DNA of 64,000 nucleotides from an uncultured Granulosicoccus sp. (GTDB taxonomy: Bacteria; Pseudomonadota; Gammaproteobacteria; Granulosicoccales; Granulosicoccaceae). Shown here one piece after another: positions 46,001 through 55,091 of the stretch; the first letter of the stretch is position 1; the number at the start of each line of letters is the position of its first letter. Position numbers and translations under genes: made by a program. The DNA is taken from the NCBI GenBank assembly GCA_947492525.1, contig CANLNQ010000008.1:62001-126000 (forward strand), given 5' to 3'. The notes beneath the pieces were generated by a model that was given only the letters and a program-made list of their open reading frames with translations, ran no database searches and was not told where the DNA came from.

Positions 46001-48295
46001 GTATCGATCATCACGGTAGCGCCATAGTCGGGGAGATAAGCCAGCGCAGACATCACCGAGCGTGCCAAGGAGCTGCAGACCATCAAGCGTGGGTTCAAAG
46101 GCATCGTTGAAGTCCGCCGGCAGACTGTTCTGCAGATCACGCGCCTTGTCGAAGAATGCAGCAAGCTCCTGACGCAACTGCGCAATCAGCTCGACATGGC
46201 TGGCGATTGTCGTCATCGTGGCCGTATCCGTCAGCCCCAGTTCGTCCCGAATTGACAACAGGCACTGAATGGTCGAGTTGGCACGATCTTCCGAGAACAG
46301 GTCTGCCTGCCGAAACGAGGCCGACAGCTGCGTGAAGTCCTGCCGAAATCTTGTTCGATCACGCTGCAGCTTGATGAGTGAATCTGTATGGCCTCGAAGT
46401 TCGTCGAGGCCTTGAAGCTGGTTTTCACTTATATCAAGGGGAAGTTCTTCCAGTGAGCGGAGTTGCATTGATAGCACCTCCTGGGCAGGTGCTTCGCTCT
46501 GCTCGACTTGCAGCGTGTCCTGCAACTCATCCCAGAGAGACATGACCCGCTGCTGCTTTTGGGTCCAGCGCTCCAGTGCTGCCATCAGTGCCTGGCGTTC
46601 GGGAGCGAGGATATCGGCGTTCGACAGGCCAAACCACGGATGAGATGATATTGCTGATTCAGCGGTTTGCTGTTCGACCAGCGCCAGCACCACCTGAAGC
46701 CGCTCGGCAGATTCCAGTGTCTGTCTGATGAAAGTGGCAGTGATGATGCCCGGGTCGTCAAGCGGTATCAGGGGCGAGCCTTGAAGTGACGGGGCACGAT
46801 CAGTGAAGTCAGTGGCACGCTGCAGGATCTGATGCGGTGTCAGCTCAGTATTCCGCCACGGTTCATTCAGTTTGCGCGTGTACTCGGCCAGGAGCCTTCC
46901 ATGTTCCTCGTATCGATTTATCTGCTCTTGCAGACCCGCGGGCGGATCCGAGTGTTCGCGCCGCTTGACGCTGCGATTCAGGCTGTCGAGAAAGGCGGAT
47001 CGGCTCGTCGCATGGCTGTTCAGCTCCAGGCAGAAGTCCCCGAGTTCTGCCTGATCGAGTCGTTGCCTGACCACATCCAGTGCTGCCTGCTTGTTGCTCA
47101 TGAACAGCACATCGAGTCCCTTGTTCAGGCTGGCGGCAATCACGTTTGCGATGGTCTGCGATTTTCCGCTGCCCGGTGGGCCAGCAATCACCCGACTGTG
47201 GCCGTTGATGATATCGATCAGTACGCTGTGCTGTGAGCTGTCTGCATCATGGATCAATGGATAATCGCGGTGGATGTTCGACATTTCGTCTATCGGATGT
47301 GTCGGCAAGGCTAGCGAGCTGGCACTCGTTGCTGCATTCTCATCACCCAGCAGGCATTGCTGCAGAATCGGATTCTCGGTCAGGCCGCTCTCGTCGGGCC
47401 AGCGATACGGGGCCAGGTCCTCGTACATCAGCTGTCTGCTGAAGTCGAGCTGGCATAGCGCTGCGAAACGCCGAACAGACCAGCGAGTGTTTACGCCATC
47501 GATATGCTGTGCAAGGGAGTTGAAGTAGTCCTCTGGCAGACAGTCATCCTCGAGTGTGGGGAGTGTCACGTCGAAGTCCTGCAGCAGTCGGCCTGACAGG
47601 CATGTATTATTGTAGATGCCTTCATCACGCAAGCTGATCTGATAGTTGCTCGTGCCATTCATCGAAGGGCCATTGCCACGGTTCAGGTCCACCGGCACGA
47701 TGAACAGGGGCGACAGGTGAGGCGTACGGGACGACGTGGATTCGTACCATTCCAGAAAACCCAGAGACAGATACAGGGCATGACCACCGCTCTCATGTTG
47801 AGCGTCTTGCGCCAACTGATGCAACCCGGACAGGCGCGATTCAAGCTCAACCGGGAACAACAGAGTCTGGAGACTGTCATCCGCATGCCCGAGATCAATG
47901 ACGCCTGATTTTCCGCTGCTGAGCTCGTAGTCCGGATTGATGTGGTGGCGCCGAGCCCACGCTTCGGGTTCTGGATATCCGTGGCGAGCGTATTCACCGG
48001 TATCGCGGTCGAATACCAAGTGACCTTCGTCGATCAGTTCCTGGTGGCTGGGAGCGGGAAGGGGGGCCAGGTCGAACACGTGTCCGTTGTTCAACATGTC
48101 ATACACCTGATCGGGTAATTCGTCGACAAGGCGGACCACCTCCCCATGCTCGAGGGGGCAGTGAATCAGGCGGTTACCCGCGCTGTTGTCACTCAGACTC
48201 TGCCTCAGCCTGTCAAGACTGCCTGGAGCCTGTGTGTCGTTATCGGAGTAGAGGTTGATGTCGAGTTTGTCGCTATGGTCCATCCGTGATTCCAT
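43073..48295 (-). CDS. hhe: Giant DUF4011-SF1 helicase-Vsr-like nuclease (Hhe-type anti-phage protein)
   Basis: A 1740-residue protein. The first about 330 residues form a DUF4011-like domain (GNRLIHCPLEHGEVVRLVDE, LYLSLGFLEWYES). Helicase motif I AGPPGSGKSQTIANVI is near residue 373; a long insert of about 900 residues rich in helices follows. Motif II DLIIIDESSQIPLEEA is near 1300, motif III VVGDDRQLLPSSW follows, and late motifs include LRWHYRSHHESLI and YFKALQHIHGHERDVIMFS. The C-terminal nuclease has MGIDCDGSDDHEAESVRDRE and LGWNMRRICSTDWFRN, the MTES_1575/Vsr-like PD-(D/E)XK form. This three-part architecture was reported as the single-gene defence system Hhe (from memory). It lies directly upstream of oleA but is probably unrelated in function. 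Confidence 0.85.
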   Translation of the reverse strand: MESRMDHSDKLDINLYSDNDTQAPGSLDRLRQSLSDNSAGNRLIHCPLEHGEVVRLVDELPDQVYDMLNNGHVFDLAPLPAPSHQELIDEGHLVFDRDTGEYARHGYPEPEAWARRHHINPDYELSSGKSGVIDLGHADDSLQTLLFPVELESRLSGLHQLAQDAQHESGGHALYLSLGFLEWYESTSSRTPHLSPLFIVPVDLNRGNGPSMNGTSNYQISLRDEGIYNNTCLSGRLLQDFDVTLPTLEDDCLPEDYFNSLAQHIDGVNTRWSVRRFAALCQLDFSRQLMYEDLAPYRWPDESGLTENPILQQCLLGDENAATSASSLALPTHPIDEMSNIHRDYPLIHDADSSQHSVLIDIINGHSRVIAGPPGSGKSQTIANVIAASLNKGLDVLFMSNKQAALDVVRQRLDQAELGDFCLELNSHATSRSAFLDSLNRSVKRREHSDPPAGLQEQINRYEEHGRLLAEYTRKLNEPWRNTELTPHQILQRATDFTDRAPSLQGSPLIPLDDPGIITATFIRQTLESAERLQVVLALVEQQTAESAISSHPWFGLSNADILAPERQALMAALERWTQKQQRVMSLWDELQDTLQVEQSEAPAQEVLSMQLRSLEELPLDISENQLQGLDELRGHTDSLIKLQRDRTRFRQDFTQLSASFRQADLFSEDRANSTIQCLLSIRDELGLTDTATMTTIASHVELIAQLRQELAAFFDKARDLQNSLPADFNDAFEPTLDGLQLLGTLGDVCAGLSPRLWRYRDDRYRDSDFAEALDEMEPRILALREQYGQLHPAFNLEKLPASEQLRELGDTLSNAGFYAFFRPKYHQARKRLRELSRTGIRPDETARLLPQLVVYQQGMEELHDTQKHHPALGGVYRSLDTNLALHRTLVQWYRSVAEQFDSPRQQDKSLANGLFALDNDAAGLLQESLRDGLRDTARRLQENVEKVQSTYPNHFSALSSDSHLLDSAVGLTGLCYRLEAHLTKLRQCVEDPSLSLAELIDRANLWSSSAREHREWVGTEFCKRWVPSLFAISANPETDDSSACSELEQAIALLQLAPSGSLFSRAMQQEPSLAQLDRLRQAMPALNSELDEASSAQTEFETIGQVNRTQWQSNVAPLSQCHRHNTRALQQSDCLDAWLSYQRARQRTASDTLGALLDRLEDGSIPTEQAQTAIQADLYRQLAIYMLQQDDELSSLDGNEIQAVRQQFQRYDKELQALQRMQIAANCSRRDVPLGDCRGTADTLSELLLIQHETDKRQPQASLRSIFKRAPGAIQALKPCIMMSPMSVARYLEPGQYDFDLIIIDESSQIPLEEALGGIARARQVMVVGDDRQLLPSSWLQRTVSEQGVGESEVANEANARSILDAVAPVLPMRRLRWHYRSHHESLINLAAREFNDIDLAVFPSPFVRAVEYGVNLTRLDDGIFIDDVNRAEADHVINLLAAQIQQRPHESVGVVAITPQQCDQIEACWEKRLSSDSVLRQVCERKRVSSEPLYFKALQHIHGHERDVIMFSLTVGPRLIGSTAIHGFGCIGSADGWRHLRALLTHARKRMEIIASIGSCDIRADNPMQQCGLMGLRALLSYCESAGLHSTCLPETTLDSAFEASLIRRLTEAGFRAVPRWGVAGIFIDVAVRNPDRPDEFLMGIDCDGSDDHEAESVRDRERLRYETLGRLGWNMRRICSTDWFRNADAQAGAIVAELEQLRIAANRSSVTSRGNQKNAPGTSISAHAVRNSRFIDV

Positions 48296-48762
48296 GTAAG
48301 CTTCTCTGGCATTGTGCCAGCACGGAGGGCATGGAGCGAGCAGGTAAAACGACTGGCGATTTTAAAAGCCTTGAAACAGTATGGAACCTGACCTGTAAAC
48401 GACTGTGCCGAGCCGATTACCCGATTGTTTGTGCGTAAATGACCGCTATCAGTGCTCCATTGCGCCGCTAGCTAGCGTCAGCCAATTACTTCGGGCGGTC
48501 AATTTCAGCGCTCAATGATGCGTCGATTCGGGCTTGAAAAAGACGAGCAGATTGACGGTCAGTTGGTTGCCAGCTTGCGAACTGTATACCTGCGAGTAGC
48601 AGCCCGTTGAGTGTTAGATGCAAGATAACCCAGCAATCACCGCGCATCGCGGACTCCTGTTTTCTTGCGATGAAAGGTCTTGAATAAAGCTCTGAGATCG
48701 TGCAAAGCTATGTGGTAGTACACCATGCATGTTTCAATTATTCTCCGAAATGGAATCCGCTC
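48296..48762. other. Divergent intergenic region without identified genes
   Basis: The 467 bp between the divergent helicase-nuclease and lipoprotein genes hold only short, non-conserved frames. No tRNA-like, repeat or strong terminator structure was seen. It presumably carries both promoters, but no convincing -35/-10 pair stood out. Confidence 0.5.
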
Positions 48763-49173
48763 ATGATTGATCTCACTCCTAGTGTAAGTGCTCTGTGTCT
48801 GGCTGCCGTTGTAATATCAGCTGGTTGTAGTACAGCTCCAGTGGAGAACGCCACGCCAGAACTGGCTGCAGTTGGTTATATTCCAGAGCTTGGAAAAGGA
48901 AACGTCCAAGGAACTGCTTGCAATACCGGTAATCACGTTGGCACCCCCGGAACCCCGGGAGGGCGACGTGACAAGATCATGCGTGATGCGTTGGAAACAG
49001 GTAATTACACCAGGGGGATCGAGCGTCTCAACAGTTTGGGGGGTAACAGTGAAGGAATCAGTGTTTATCTTGCTTATCTGGAAACGAAGGATGTTAAAGC
49101 AACTGCAGCGAAAACAGGCGTAACAAACGAAACTGTCGCATCTCGGCTCGCCTGCGCTGGGCTGATTCTCTAG
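48763..49173 (+). CDS. Small hypothetical lipoprotein
   Basis: A product of about 136 residues, not recognised. The N-terminus has a hydrophobic stretch ending in the lipobox VISAGC, so it is a predicted lipoprotein with Cys about 22. The mature part contains a Gly/Thr-rich loop (NHVGTPGTPGGRRD) and a helical C-terminal half ending in ETVASRLACAGLIL. A frame start exists 63 bp upstream, but ATG 48763 gives the proper signal peptide. The codon composition and surrounding non-coding DNA look more AT-rich than the neighbours, hinting at different origin. Confidence 0.6.
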   Translation: MIDLTPSVSALCLAAVVISAGCSTAPVENATPELAAVGYIPELGKGNVQGTACNTGNHVGTPGTPGGRRDKIMRDALETGNYTRGIERLNSLGGNSEGISVYLAYLETKDVKATAAKTGVTNETVASRLACAGLIL

Positions 49174-49594
49174 CTGATCGCCAGTTCGACGCTATTCGCT
49201 TGCCGCAAGCTGCAGTGGTTCAAGCAGGAACTGATGCTTGCTGTCATGATCAACTTGGAAGCAGAGCTGTACAGGTGAGAGTATCGGTGCTGGCCGAAGT
49301 ACGAACTTCGGTCAAGCCATACAAGATGACTCACATGATTCATCGCGCATGGAAAGTCATCCAACATTCTCAGGTCTCTCAGGTCTCTCAGATCACTGAA
49401 AAAGACCACCTGTAGAAGCCTGCCTGCTTTCGCGCAATACCCTCTACGCCAGTCGTCTGCTAGCAGACTATTCGTTCATCTTGCAAGTGTGAATATTACG
49501 CATCCAGCGAGGTGATTGTTGCCAAGATGCAAGCAAGTAATCACCGCATACTGGTTGCCACAATCACCCGGCGGCATTCCGTCATGAGAGATCA
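49174..49594. other. Intergenic region with a short 9-bp repeat
   Basis: The 421 bp contain no convincing gene. Three consecutive copies of a 9-bp unit (CTCAGGTCT twice, then CTCAGATCA) lie at 49369-49395. The minus-strand frame through them is not protein-like. Nothing else was identified. Confidence 0.5.
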
Positions 49595-51250
49595 ATGAAC
49601 GCACCAGCGACGACACGTCGATTTACCAACAAGCCGTTTTCTCGAACGCTTCTGGCCACTGCAGTATCGCTCTCTGTAGCGTCGCTGGTGGCCTGTGGCG
49701 GGTCATCGGACACAGCCGGTACCGGCAGCAACCCGGGCATTCTTCCGCTGGACGACGACTCCAATCTTCGCGAACTCGATGTTTCCTTCGATATACCCGA
49801 GCGGCTGGAACTGATCGGCGTTGCTCTCACGGCCACCGTGACGGCCGGAGGAACGGGTCAGAACATGGAAGAGGTGGATGGCACTTTCGCATCGACACTC
49901 GGTTTGCCCGGTGATCAGCAACTGCAGGTGTATGTCGGGGTTCGTCGTGCGGAAGATGACTTGCTGCTGGCAGCGGCAGATACCACGGCATGGCTGGGCG
50001 ATGAAGGCAGCAAGATCAGCTTGCCAGAGCAGTTGTTCAGCTACGCCTTCGATCAGGACGGTGATGGTGTAGACAATATCGTGGAAATCGAGCGCGGCAC
50101 GTCGCCCACGAGTCTCAGCCTGGACTTCGACGCGGATGGGCTGCCGGATGACAGTGATCGGGACGACGACAATGATGGCGTTGCCGATGAGGCTGATGCC
50201 TTCCCGTTCAATGGTCAGGAGTTCGAAGACACGGACAATGACGGGATAGGTAATCGTTCGGATCGCGATGACGATGATGACGGCGTACCTGATGACAACG
50301 ATGCCTTCCCCACCGATGCAACAGAGACGCGTGACACGGATGGAGATGGTATCGGGGACAACCGTGATACCGATGCTGATGGCAATGGTGTGGATGACGA
50401 CCAGGAAGATTCGGACTACGACGGTGTGCCGGATCCGATCGATCTGTTCCCCAATGACTACTATGAGTCAGCCGATGCAGACGGTGACGGAATCGGCGAC
50501 AACGCTGACCCGGATGATAACAACGATGGCATATACGACTACCGGGAAGGTTCGCAGATCATCGTGCCTTATGTCGATAATGCCAGTGTCAATGTCGATG
50601 GTCGCTGGGAAACCGGCTACCGCAACAATCAGTATTACGACGAATGGGGCAAGGCTGTCGACAATGACTCTTATGGATACAGCCTGAGGCTGGGCAACCT
50701 GCAAGTCGACAACACGGGACGCTACGGTCAGTACAGCTACTCGAGCAATTATTTCGAGATGATGCACGATGGTGAGTACCTGTACGTGAAGATCTCGATC
50801 GGTGATGAAGAGCTGGATGACTGGTTCAACGACTCGGTCGATATGTGGGATGACGATTCGGTTGAACTGTACTTCGATGTGGGTTACGACCAGGCAGAGA
50901 GCTTCGGTGACGACGATTTCCAACGCCTGTTCCGCTTCCGGGATGACGTTGACGATCCGACCATCGATGGTTACTACTCGGCCACCGGTATGGTCACCGA
51001 TCATGTCACGAGCTATCGCCACGAAAACAATGCCAATTCGGTCTACCAGCAGCTTTATGAAATCCGGGTAGAGCTCTCTTCGATCGGTCTGGAACCCGGC
51101 GATACCTTCGGCCTGGAGGTCGGTGTCAATACCGATAACGATGGCGGAGCACGAGATGTCAAATGGGGCTGGTGGGCGCCGGTGGGTACCGACGTAGCCT
51201 GGCAAAACCCCAGTGTCTTCGGCAAGGCGAAATTGCAGCCGAGCGACTGA
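49595..51250 (+). CDS. Thrombospondin type 3-repeat lipoprotein with CBM9-like C-terminal domain
   Basis: A 551-residue predicted surface lipoprotein. The signal peptide ends in SLVACGGSS, giving an acylated cysteine near residue 35. A beta-rich N-terminal domain follows to about residue 145. Residues about 150-310 hold repeated acidic calcium-binding TSP3 units, for example DRDDDNDGVADEADAFPFN and DTDGDGIGDNRDTDADGNG. The C-terminal about 240 residues resemble the DOMON/CBM9-like fold (EWGKAVDNDSYGYSLRLGN, YLYVKISIGDEELDDWFND, DDDSVELYFDVGYD). It probably binds a carbohydrate or other ligand at the cell surface in a calcium-stabilised manner. A hairpin follows the stop. Confidence 0.82.
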   Translation: MNAPATTRRFTNKPFSRTLLATAVSLSVASLVACGGSSDTAGTGSNPGILPLDDDSNLRELDVSFDIPERLELIGVALTATVTAGGTGQNMEEVDGTFASTLGLPGDQQLQVYVGVRRAEDDLLLAAADTTAWLGDEGSKISLPEQLFSYAFDQDGDGVDNIVEIERGTSPTSLSLDFDADGLPDDSDRDDDNDGVADEADAFPFNGQEFEDTDNDGIGNRSDRDDDDDGVPDDNDAFPTDATETRDTDGDGIGDNRDTDADGNGVDDDQEDSDYDGVPDPIDLFPNDYYESADADGDGIGDNADPDDNNDGIYDYREGSQIIVPYVDNASVNVDGRWETGYRNNQYYDEWGKAVDNDSYGYSLRLGNLQVDNTGRYGQYSYSSNYFEMMHDGEYLYVKISIGDEELDDWFNDSVDMWDDDSVELYFDVGYDQAESFGDDDFQRLFRFRDDVDDPTIDGYYSATGMVTDHVTSYRHENNANSVYQQLYEIRVELSSIGLEPGDTFGLEVGVNTDNDGGARDVKWGWWAPVGTDVAWQNPSVFGKAKLQPSD

Positions 51251-51260
51251 GGCAGGGAAG

Positions 51261-51286
51261 ACAGCTACCGCCTCGGCGGTAGCTGT
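51261..51286 (+). terminator. Near-perfect hairpin after the TSP3 lipoprotein gene
   Basis: ACAGCTACCGC pairs with GCGGTAGCTGT, an 11-bp perfect stem around loop CTCG, 10 bp after the stop codon. No T-tract follows, so it may be a terminator of weak type or an mRNA 3' stabiliser. Confidence 0.55.
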
Positions 51287-51516
51287 CGACTTGATGCTGT
51301 GATTTCAACAAGTGCGCAGGCGAACCCGATGCCTGCGGTCGGCTGAAGCTCCCTTATCTTGCAACCCTTTGACAGCTTCAACGACGAACGGCTCCTGTCG
51401 CCCACGAGAATCGTGGTGTTTTCATTACGCAACAGCGCGGCCGGAAATTGACGTGAGTGCGACAGACGTGCAGCATACGCTTACCGTATCAACAGCACTG
51501 CCGTCGGTTGCCGAAC

Positions 51517-52791
51517 ATGACATCGAACTCCATTTCCCTCTGGGACGAATCCGCTGAAGAGTGTGAAGTATCACAGCCATTCCCCTCAGGGCAGACAGTG
51601 GATGTGGTTGTTGTTGGAGGGGGATTCACGGGTCTTTCCACGGCATTGCATTGTGCGGAAAAAGGCCTGTCGGTGCAGTTGCTCGAAGCCCGTCAGATCG
51701 GCTACGGAGGATCGGGACGCAACTGTGGATTGGTGAATGCAGCTCTCTGGCTACCACCTGCTCAGGTGCGTGAAAGGCTCGGCAAAACCTACGGACCGCG
51801 ATTCATCGAACAGTTCGGCAAGGGGCCCGAGTATGTTTTCTCATTGATAGAGAAGCATCGGATCAATTGCGAAGCCACGCGTAACGGGACCATTCATGCC
51901 GCCCATTCTCCTGCCGGGCTGGAAGATCTGAGGGGTCGCATGGAAGAGTGGAAGCGTCTGGGCGAGCCCGTTGAGCTACTTGATCGAGCCACCGTGTCGG
52001 AAATGACCGGCACCTCACGATTCCACGGCGGACTGCTCGATCACCGGGCGGGGACGATCAACCCGATGGGGTATTGCCGTGGCCTGGCCAGAGCGGCAAG
52101 TCATGCCGGTGCCTCGATTTCCACAGGCGTTACTGCACTGAAGGTCAGCAAGAATGGCACGCACTGGACAGTGGAGACCGATCAGGGGGACGTCAGTGCC
52201 AAGGCCCTGATACTGGGAACAAATGCGTATACCGACGGACTGTGGCCTGATTTGAAGCGCACCTACACGATGATCAGCTACTTCCAGCTGGCCACCAGAC
52301 CGCTTGACCAGCGATCATTATCCATTCTGCCTGGCAGGCAGGGATTGTGGGATACGGCACCCATCATGTTCAATTTCCGGCGAGATTCATCCGACCGCTT
52401 GCTCGTTGGCAGCATGGGCAGGTTCATGGGGACGCTGGACAAGGGCCTGTCGCAGCGCTGGGCCAGTCAACGGATTCGCAAGCTTTTCCCGGAACTCGGG
52501 CCGGTGGAATTCGAAGCAGCCTGGCATGGGCAGATTGCCATGACCCCCGATCATCTTCCGCGAATACTCGAGCTTGATACCAATGTCTACACGGCTATCG
52601 GGTACAACGGCCGAGGTATTACCACGGGCACATTGTTTGGCAGGGCACTGGCGGAACTGCTCACTGGAATGCCCAGTACTGAATTTCCTTTACCGATAAG
52701 TTCACTGTCCAGAGTTGCCACCGCGCCGCTGTATTCAAGTTTCTATCAGGCGGCCTTTACTGCCAACCAGATGGTCAGGAGCATTCTCTGA
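51517..52791 (+). CDS. FAD-dependent amine/amino-acid oxidoreductase (DAO family, PuuB-like)
   Basis: A protein of about 424 residues. The dinucleotide-binding motif is VDVVVVGGGFTGLSTALHCA, followed by LLEARQIGYGGSGRNCGLVN, the SGRNxG signature of the gamma-glutamylputrescine oxidase/DAO group. The C-terminus has VYTAIGYNGRGITTGTLFGR, the second flavin-contact motif. It would oxidise a primary or secondary amine or amino acid with FAD. The substrate is unknown because no polyamine genes are adjacent. Start ATG 51517 lies 45 residues before SGRNxG; ribosome site weak. The TauE/SafE exporter gene follows after 23 bp and may be cotranscribed. Confidence 0.85.
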   Translation: MTSNSISLWDESAEECEVSQPFPSGQTVDVVVVGGGFTGLSTALHCAEKGLSVQLLEARQIGYGGSGRNCGLVNAALWLPPAQVRERLGKTYGPRFIEQFGKGPEYVFSLIEKHRINCEATRNGTIHAAHSPAGLEDLRGRMEEWKRLGEPVELLDRATVSEMTGTSRFHGGLLDHRAGTINPMGYCRGLARAASHAGASISTGVTALKVSKNGTHWTVETDQGDVSAKALILGTNAYTDGLWPDLKRTYTMISYFQLATRPLDQRSLSILPGRQGLWDTAPIMFNFRRDSSDRLLVGSMGRFMGTLDKGLSQRWASQRIRKLFPELGPVEFEAAWHGQIAMTPDHLPRILELDTNVYTAIGYNGRGITTGTLFGRALAELLTGMPSTEFPLPISSLSRVATAPLYSSFYQAAFTANQMVRSIL

Positions 52792-52814
52792 TTGTGTGAC
52801 AGGACGCAAACAGG

Positions 52815-53573
52815 GTGACGAGCAACCTGCAGTGGCTACCCCCGGAACTGTCGATGAGCACAGCCACCGTGCTTGTTGTCTTCAGTTTCGTGACTTCCGC
52901 CATCAGTGCCACGTTCGGCATGGGAGGTGGTGTTGCGATGCTGATTGCACTGCTGACAACCGTCCCCCCCATTGTGGCCTTGCCGGTGCATGCGCTGGTG
53001 CAACTCGGGTCGAACGCGGGGCGTGCCTGGATGATGCGACCGCACATCATGAGACCGATATTGCTGTGGTTCCTGCCTGGCAGCCTCGTGGGTGTGCTGA
53101 TTGCCAGTCAGTTTGTCGTGAGCTTGCCCACGGCGGTGCTGCAGATGGCTCTGGCGGCATTAATTCTCTGGAGCGTCTGGGCGCCCGGCATGTCGCGGCA
53201 GGAAACGCCTGAACCAGCCTTCGTTGCGGTCGGCGCCTTCACCAGCTTTGTCACCATGTTTCTGGGGGCCACCGGTCCCTTGCTGGCCGCCTTTCTGTCG
53301 CCAACGCTGTATGGTCGAGATCGCACCGTAGCCACCCATGCCGCGTGCATGACCGTACAGCATCTGCTCAAGTTGATCGCTTTCGGTGTGCTTGGATTCG
53401 TTCTCACCGAATGGTTGCCGCTGGTTCTGGCAATGATTCTCAGTGGCCTGCTGGGAACACGTTTCGGTGGCGTGTTGTTGCAACGCTTTCCGGAAGACAC
53501 ATTCAGGAAGGTGTTCAAGATGCTACTGACCCTGCTGGCGCTACGCTTGATGCTCAAGGCGCTATCTGCATGA
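52815..53573 (+). CDS. TauE/SafE-family anion exporter (TSUP)
   Basis: A 252-residue inner-membrane protein with about eight helices. The motif FVTSAISATFGMGGGVAMLI near residue 25 and the repeated VTMFLGATGPLLAAFLSPTL near 140 are the paired family repeats. Members move sulfite, sulfoacetate or other small organic anions. The start is GTG 52815. The close position after the FAD oxidoreductase suggests one transcription unit, perhaps disposing of an oxidation product. Confidence 0.85.
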   Translation: MTSNLQWLPPELSMSTATVLVVFSFVTSAISATFGMGGGVAMLIALLTTVPPIVALPVHALVQLGSNAGRAWMMRPHIMRPILLWFLPGSLVGVLIASQFVVSLPTAVLQMALAALILWSVWAPGMSRQETPEPAFVAVGAFTSFVTMFLGATGPLLAAFLSPTLYGRDRTVATHAACMTVQHLLKLIAFGVLGFVLTEWLPLVLAMILSGLLGTRFGGVLLQRFPEDTFRKVFKMLLTLLALRLMLKALSA

Positions 53574-53657
53574 AACATTAACAATCTGCAATGAAACCGG
53601 AATGAAGGCGAGACGGTCATGTGTTCTGTGTGGAATCACCCCTTTACAGGAATAAAC

Positions 53658-55091
53658 ATGGTCAATTCAACAAGTTTTCGCAGAAAACCCGCGCAGGTGT
53701 TCAGACAGGCTCTGGCTTCGGTCGCTCTGGCGGGTGCGGTGGCCGGTACCTCCGTTGCCAATGCTGATGGTTTGCCCGACTTCGAGACGCTGGTCGAGGA
53801 GCAGGCCGATACGGTAGTGAGTATTGCGGTCGTGCGAGAAGCACTGCAACCCGCTGCTGCCGAGTCGCCGTCACTGCAACAGTTGCCTGAGGAACTGCGG
53901 CGCTTCTTCCAACAGGATCCTCGTCAGCAGCCTCCGGGTGGTTCGGGGCGTGGCATCGGCTCGGGCTTCATCATTTCGGAAGATGGTTATGTCATGACCA
54001 ATGCGCACGTCGTCAACGGTGCCTCGGAAGTCATGGTGACGCTGGACGACCGACGGCAGTTGCCTGCAACGGTGGTCGGGATCGACGAATCAACCGACAT
54101 TGCCTTGCTGAAGGTGGATGCAAGCGATCTGCCATCCGCGCAACTGGGCGATTCAGACGATGTGGCCGTGGGTGAATGGGTGCTAGCCATCGGCTCGCCA
54201 TTCGGGCTTGATCATACAGCGACCCAGGGAATTGTCTCGGCGGTGTCGCGTAATCTGCCTTCCGGTGGCTATGCACCGTTCATCCAGACGGATGTCGCTG
54301 TCAATCCGGGTAATTCCGGTGGGCCGCTGTTCAATACCGATGGTGTGGTGATCGGTGTCAATTCCCAGATCTATTCCAACTCCGGTGGCTACCAGGGCTT
54401 GTCCTTTGCGATACCCATCAATGTGGCCCGTCACGTGGCCGAGCAGTTGAAGAGCACAGGTCACGCCAGCCGCGGCTGGTTGGGTGTGGCCATTCAGGAT
54501 GTGGATCAGGGACTGGCGGATGCCTTCGGCCTTGATGCACCCACGGGAGCTCTGATATCCGGCTTGTCCGAAGACGGACCGGCAGCGGCAGCTGGTCTGA
54601 AAACCGGGGACATCATCACCGAGTTCAACGGATCCGTGGTTCATCAATCAGGTGATCTTCCAGGCTTGGTCGGGGTGATTCCGGCGGGCGAGACAGCGGC
54701 TGTGACATTGCTGCGTGATGGCAAGGAGCGCACACTTGATGTGACCATCGGCAAGTTCGAAACGCAGACAGTTGCGATGAACAATTCGACCGACACGAAT
54801 GCCGATCGGCTTGGCGTGCTCGTGGGAAAACTGACTGACGAGATGCGTGAGGAACGCGGTATCGAGCAGGGTGTTCGAGTCCTGGAGGTGGATCCAACCG
54901 GACCAGCTGCAAAGGCCGCCATTCTGGCCGATGATGTCATCGTCAGTCTTGATGGCAAGAACGTCGATAGCCCGGAAGCATTCATCGAGCAGGTTGATGG
55001 ATTCAAGGCGGGCAAGCGGGTAGCCGTCCTGATCCAGCGAGGAGAGTATTCACGCTACGTCGCCATCGAGATTCCGGTAAGCCATGAGTAG
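53658..55091 (+). CDS. degQ: Do-type periplasmic serine protease (DegQ/MucD-like)
   Basis: A 477-residue precursor with a signal peptide ending about GTSVANA. The trypsin-like domain has the triad His in VMTNAHVVNGASEV, Asp in DESTDIALLKVDA and Ser in NPGNSGGPLFNTDG. Two PDZ domains follow (GWLGVAIQDVDQGLADAFGL; LGVLVGKLTDEMREERGI). It degrades or refolds misfolded envelope proteins. I chose ATG 53658 with AGGA upstream; an in-frame ATG at 53619 would add 13 polar residues before the signal peptide. MucD or DegQ cannot be told apart from sequence alone. Confidence 0.93.
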   Translation: MVNSTSFRRKPAQVFRQALASVALAGAVAGTSVANADGLPDFETLVEEQADTVVSIAVVREALQPAAAESPSLQQLPEELRRFFQQDPRQQPPGGSGRGIGSGFIISEDGYVMTNAHVVNGASEVMVTLDDRRQLPATVVGIDESTDIALLKVDASDLPSAQLGDSDDVAVGEWVLAIGSPFGLDHTATQGIVSAVSRNLPSGGYAPFIQTDVAVNPGNSGGPLFNTDGVVIGVNSQIYSNSGGYQGLSFAIPINVARHVAEQLKSTGHASRGWLGVAIQDVDQGLADAFGLDAPTGALISGLSEDGPAAAAGLKTGDIITEFNGSVVHQSGDLPGLVGVIPAGETAAVTLLRDGKERTLDVTIGKFETQTVAMNNSTDTNADRLGVLVGKLTDEMREERGIEQGVRVLEVDPTGPAAKAAILADDVIVSLDGKNVDSPEAFIEQVDGFKAGKRVAVLIQRGEYSRYVAIEIPVSHE

